Below are positions 5,504-6,076 of a DNA stretch of 6,076 nt, one piece after another. This DNA is from Clostridiales bacterium (GTDB lineage Bacteria > Bacillota > Clostridia > Caldicoprobacterales > DTU083), in assembly GCA_012512335.1 (NCBI GenBank), contig JAAZEK010000546.1:1-6076 (forward strand), given 5' to 3'. The position numbers and the translations under genes were made by a program. The notes under the pieces were generated by a model that was not told the origin of the DNA, searched no databases, and saw nothing but the letters and a program-made list of their open reading frames with translations. Within the stretch, counting starts at the first letter, position 1; each line of letters starts with the position of its first letter.

Positions 5504-6076
5504 TGTCTAAGCATCTGTTTATAAATATAGGGAAACTAGTCCGTTTCATATTACGAAGAGACCGTATAAGAATCCCTGTATGGGTTATTTCCATTGTAAT
5601 GTCAACAATAGCTTTTGGGGCTATGATACCAGGTTTATATCCATCTGGCTTAGAAAGAAATATCATGGCAGAAACTATGAAAAATCCTGCTATTACTGTT
5701 ATGTTGGGTCCTGGATACGGTCTAGACAATTATACAGATGGAGCAATGATGGCTCATTTTATGCTGCTTTTTACTACTCTAGCCGTGGCGATAATGAGTA
5801 TATTGCTGACTACTAGGCACACCAGAGAAGACGAGGAAGAAGGGCGGATTGAGATGATACGTTCTCTTCCAGTAGGTCGCTTGTCGAACCTGGCAGCAAC
5901 CATATTTGTTGCTACTGTAACATATATAATCATAACCTTGGCCACTGGGGTTGGACTATACTCTTTAGGCTTTGAAAGCATGAAATTGGAAGGCTCTTTA
6001 TTATATGGAGCTTGCTTAGGCGCAATAGGTGTTTTATTCGCCTCATTAACGGGGCTATTCGCTCAACTTTCTTCTG
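5503..6076 (+). CDS. ABC-2 type permease, TnrB3-like antibiotic exporter (partial, 3' end beyond window)
   Basis: This is the membrane partner of the preceding ATPase, predicted to export a hydrophobic drug such as a polyketide or ionophore. The frame is open from ATG 5503 to the window edge, giving 191 residues; family members are around 500 or more, so most of the protein lies outside. The start is fixed by GGAGGTGA. Visible features are a basic N-terminus (VRFILRRDRIRIPVW, 13-27), TM1 (about 24-42), an external stretch 43-80 containing NPAITVMLGPGYG, TM2 (about 83-103), a cytoplasmic loop TTRHTREDEEEGRIEMIRS (103-121), TM3 (about 128-152) and TM4 (about 166-188). The RHTR-acidic-EGR-E loop followed by PVGR is what I recall as most typical of the COG3559 (TnrB3) family. 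The actual substrate is unknown; self-resistance or general drug efflux are both possible. Confidence 0.88.
   Translation, partial: MSKHLFINIGKLVRFILRRDRIRIPVWVISIVMSTIAFGAMIPGLYPSGLERNIMAETMKNPAITVMLGPGYGLDNYTDGAMMAHFMLLFTTLAVAIMSILLTTRHTREDEEEGRIEMIRSLPVGRLSNLAATIFVATVTYIIITLATGVGLYSLGFESMKLEGSLLYGACLGAIGVLFASLTGLFAQLSS

Noticed and set aside
5466..5981. Open frames on both strands inside the ABC permease region
   Set aside because: The permease frame beginning at 5503 has a strong ribosome binding site, an operon overlap and family-like sequence, so the others are shadows.

Overview
The window is AT-rich DNA with strong Shine-Dalgarno sites (AGGAGG, GGAGGTGA), an OmpR-type two-component system and a U-tailed intrinsic terminator. 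This points to a low-GC Gram-positive bacterium (Firmicutes/Bacillota, more likely Clostridia than Bacilli). I cannot name the genus from sequence alone. No mobile element, CRISPR array, tRNA or rRNA was seen.

Layout: the extreme 3' end of an unidentified plus-strand gene (to 94) is followed by a 299-bp non-coding stretch. That stretch holds a near-perfect bidirectional terminator (212-242) and, on the minus strand, a promoter-like element plus a stem-loop that could form a small RNA. A minus-strand operon follows: a histidine kinase (394-1530) lying downstream of, and overlapping by 8 nt, an OmpR/PhoB-family response regulator (1523-2200). Diverging from it on the plus strand are a four-helix membrane protein of unknown function (2407-2913) and a six-helix HdeD/DUF308 membrane protein (2933-3478). 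Converging on these is a minus-strand lipid kinase of the diacylglycerol kinase family (3498-4394). Diverging from the lipid kinase is an ABC exporter operon: an ATPase (4610-5503) and a permease (5503 to beyond the window) of the TnrB2/TnrB3-like type linked to export of polyketide or ionophore antibiotics.

How they may work together (inference): all the complete genes except the two regulators are membrane, lipid or export functions, which suggests an envelope-stress or drug-response locus. The kinase has only about 13 residues between its two transmembrane helices, so it probably senses something in or at the membrane. The most notable non-coding signal is an 11-bp-phased array of T(T/C)AACT half-sites (2251-2300) filling the divergent promoter region between the regulator and the membrane-protein operon. 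It resembles PhoB/PhoP-type operators and is the best candidate for the regulator's own binding site, controlling both directions. A weaker pair of similar half-sites at 11-bp spacing lies upstream of the ABC operon (4492-4508).
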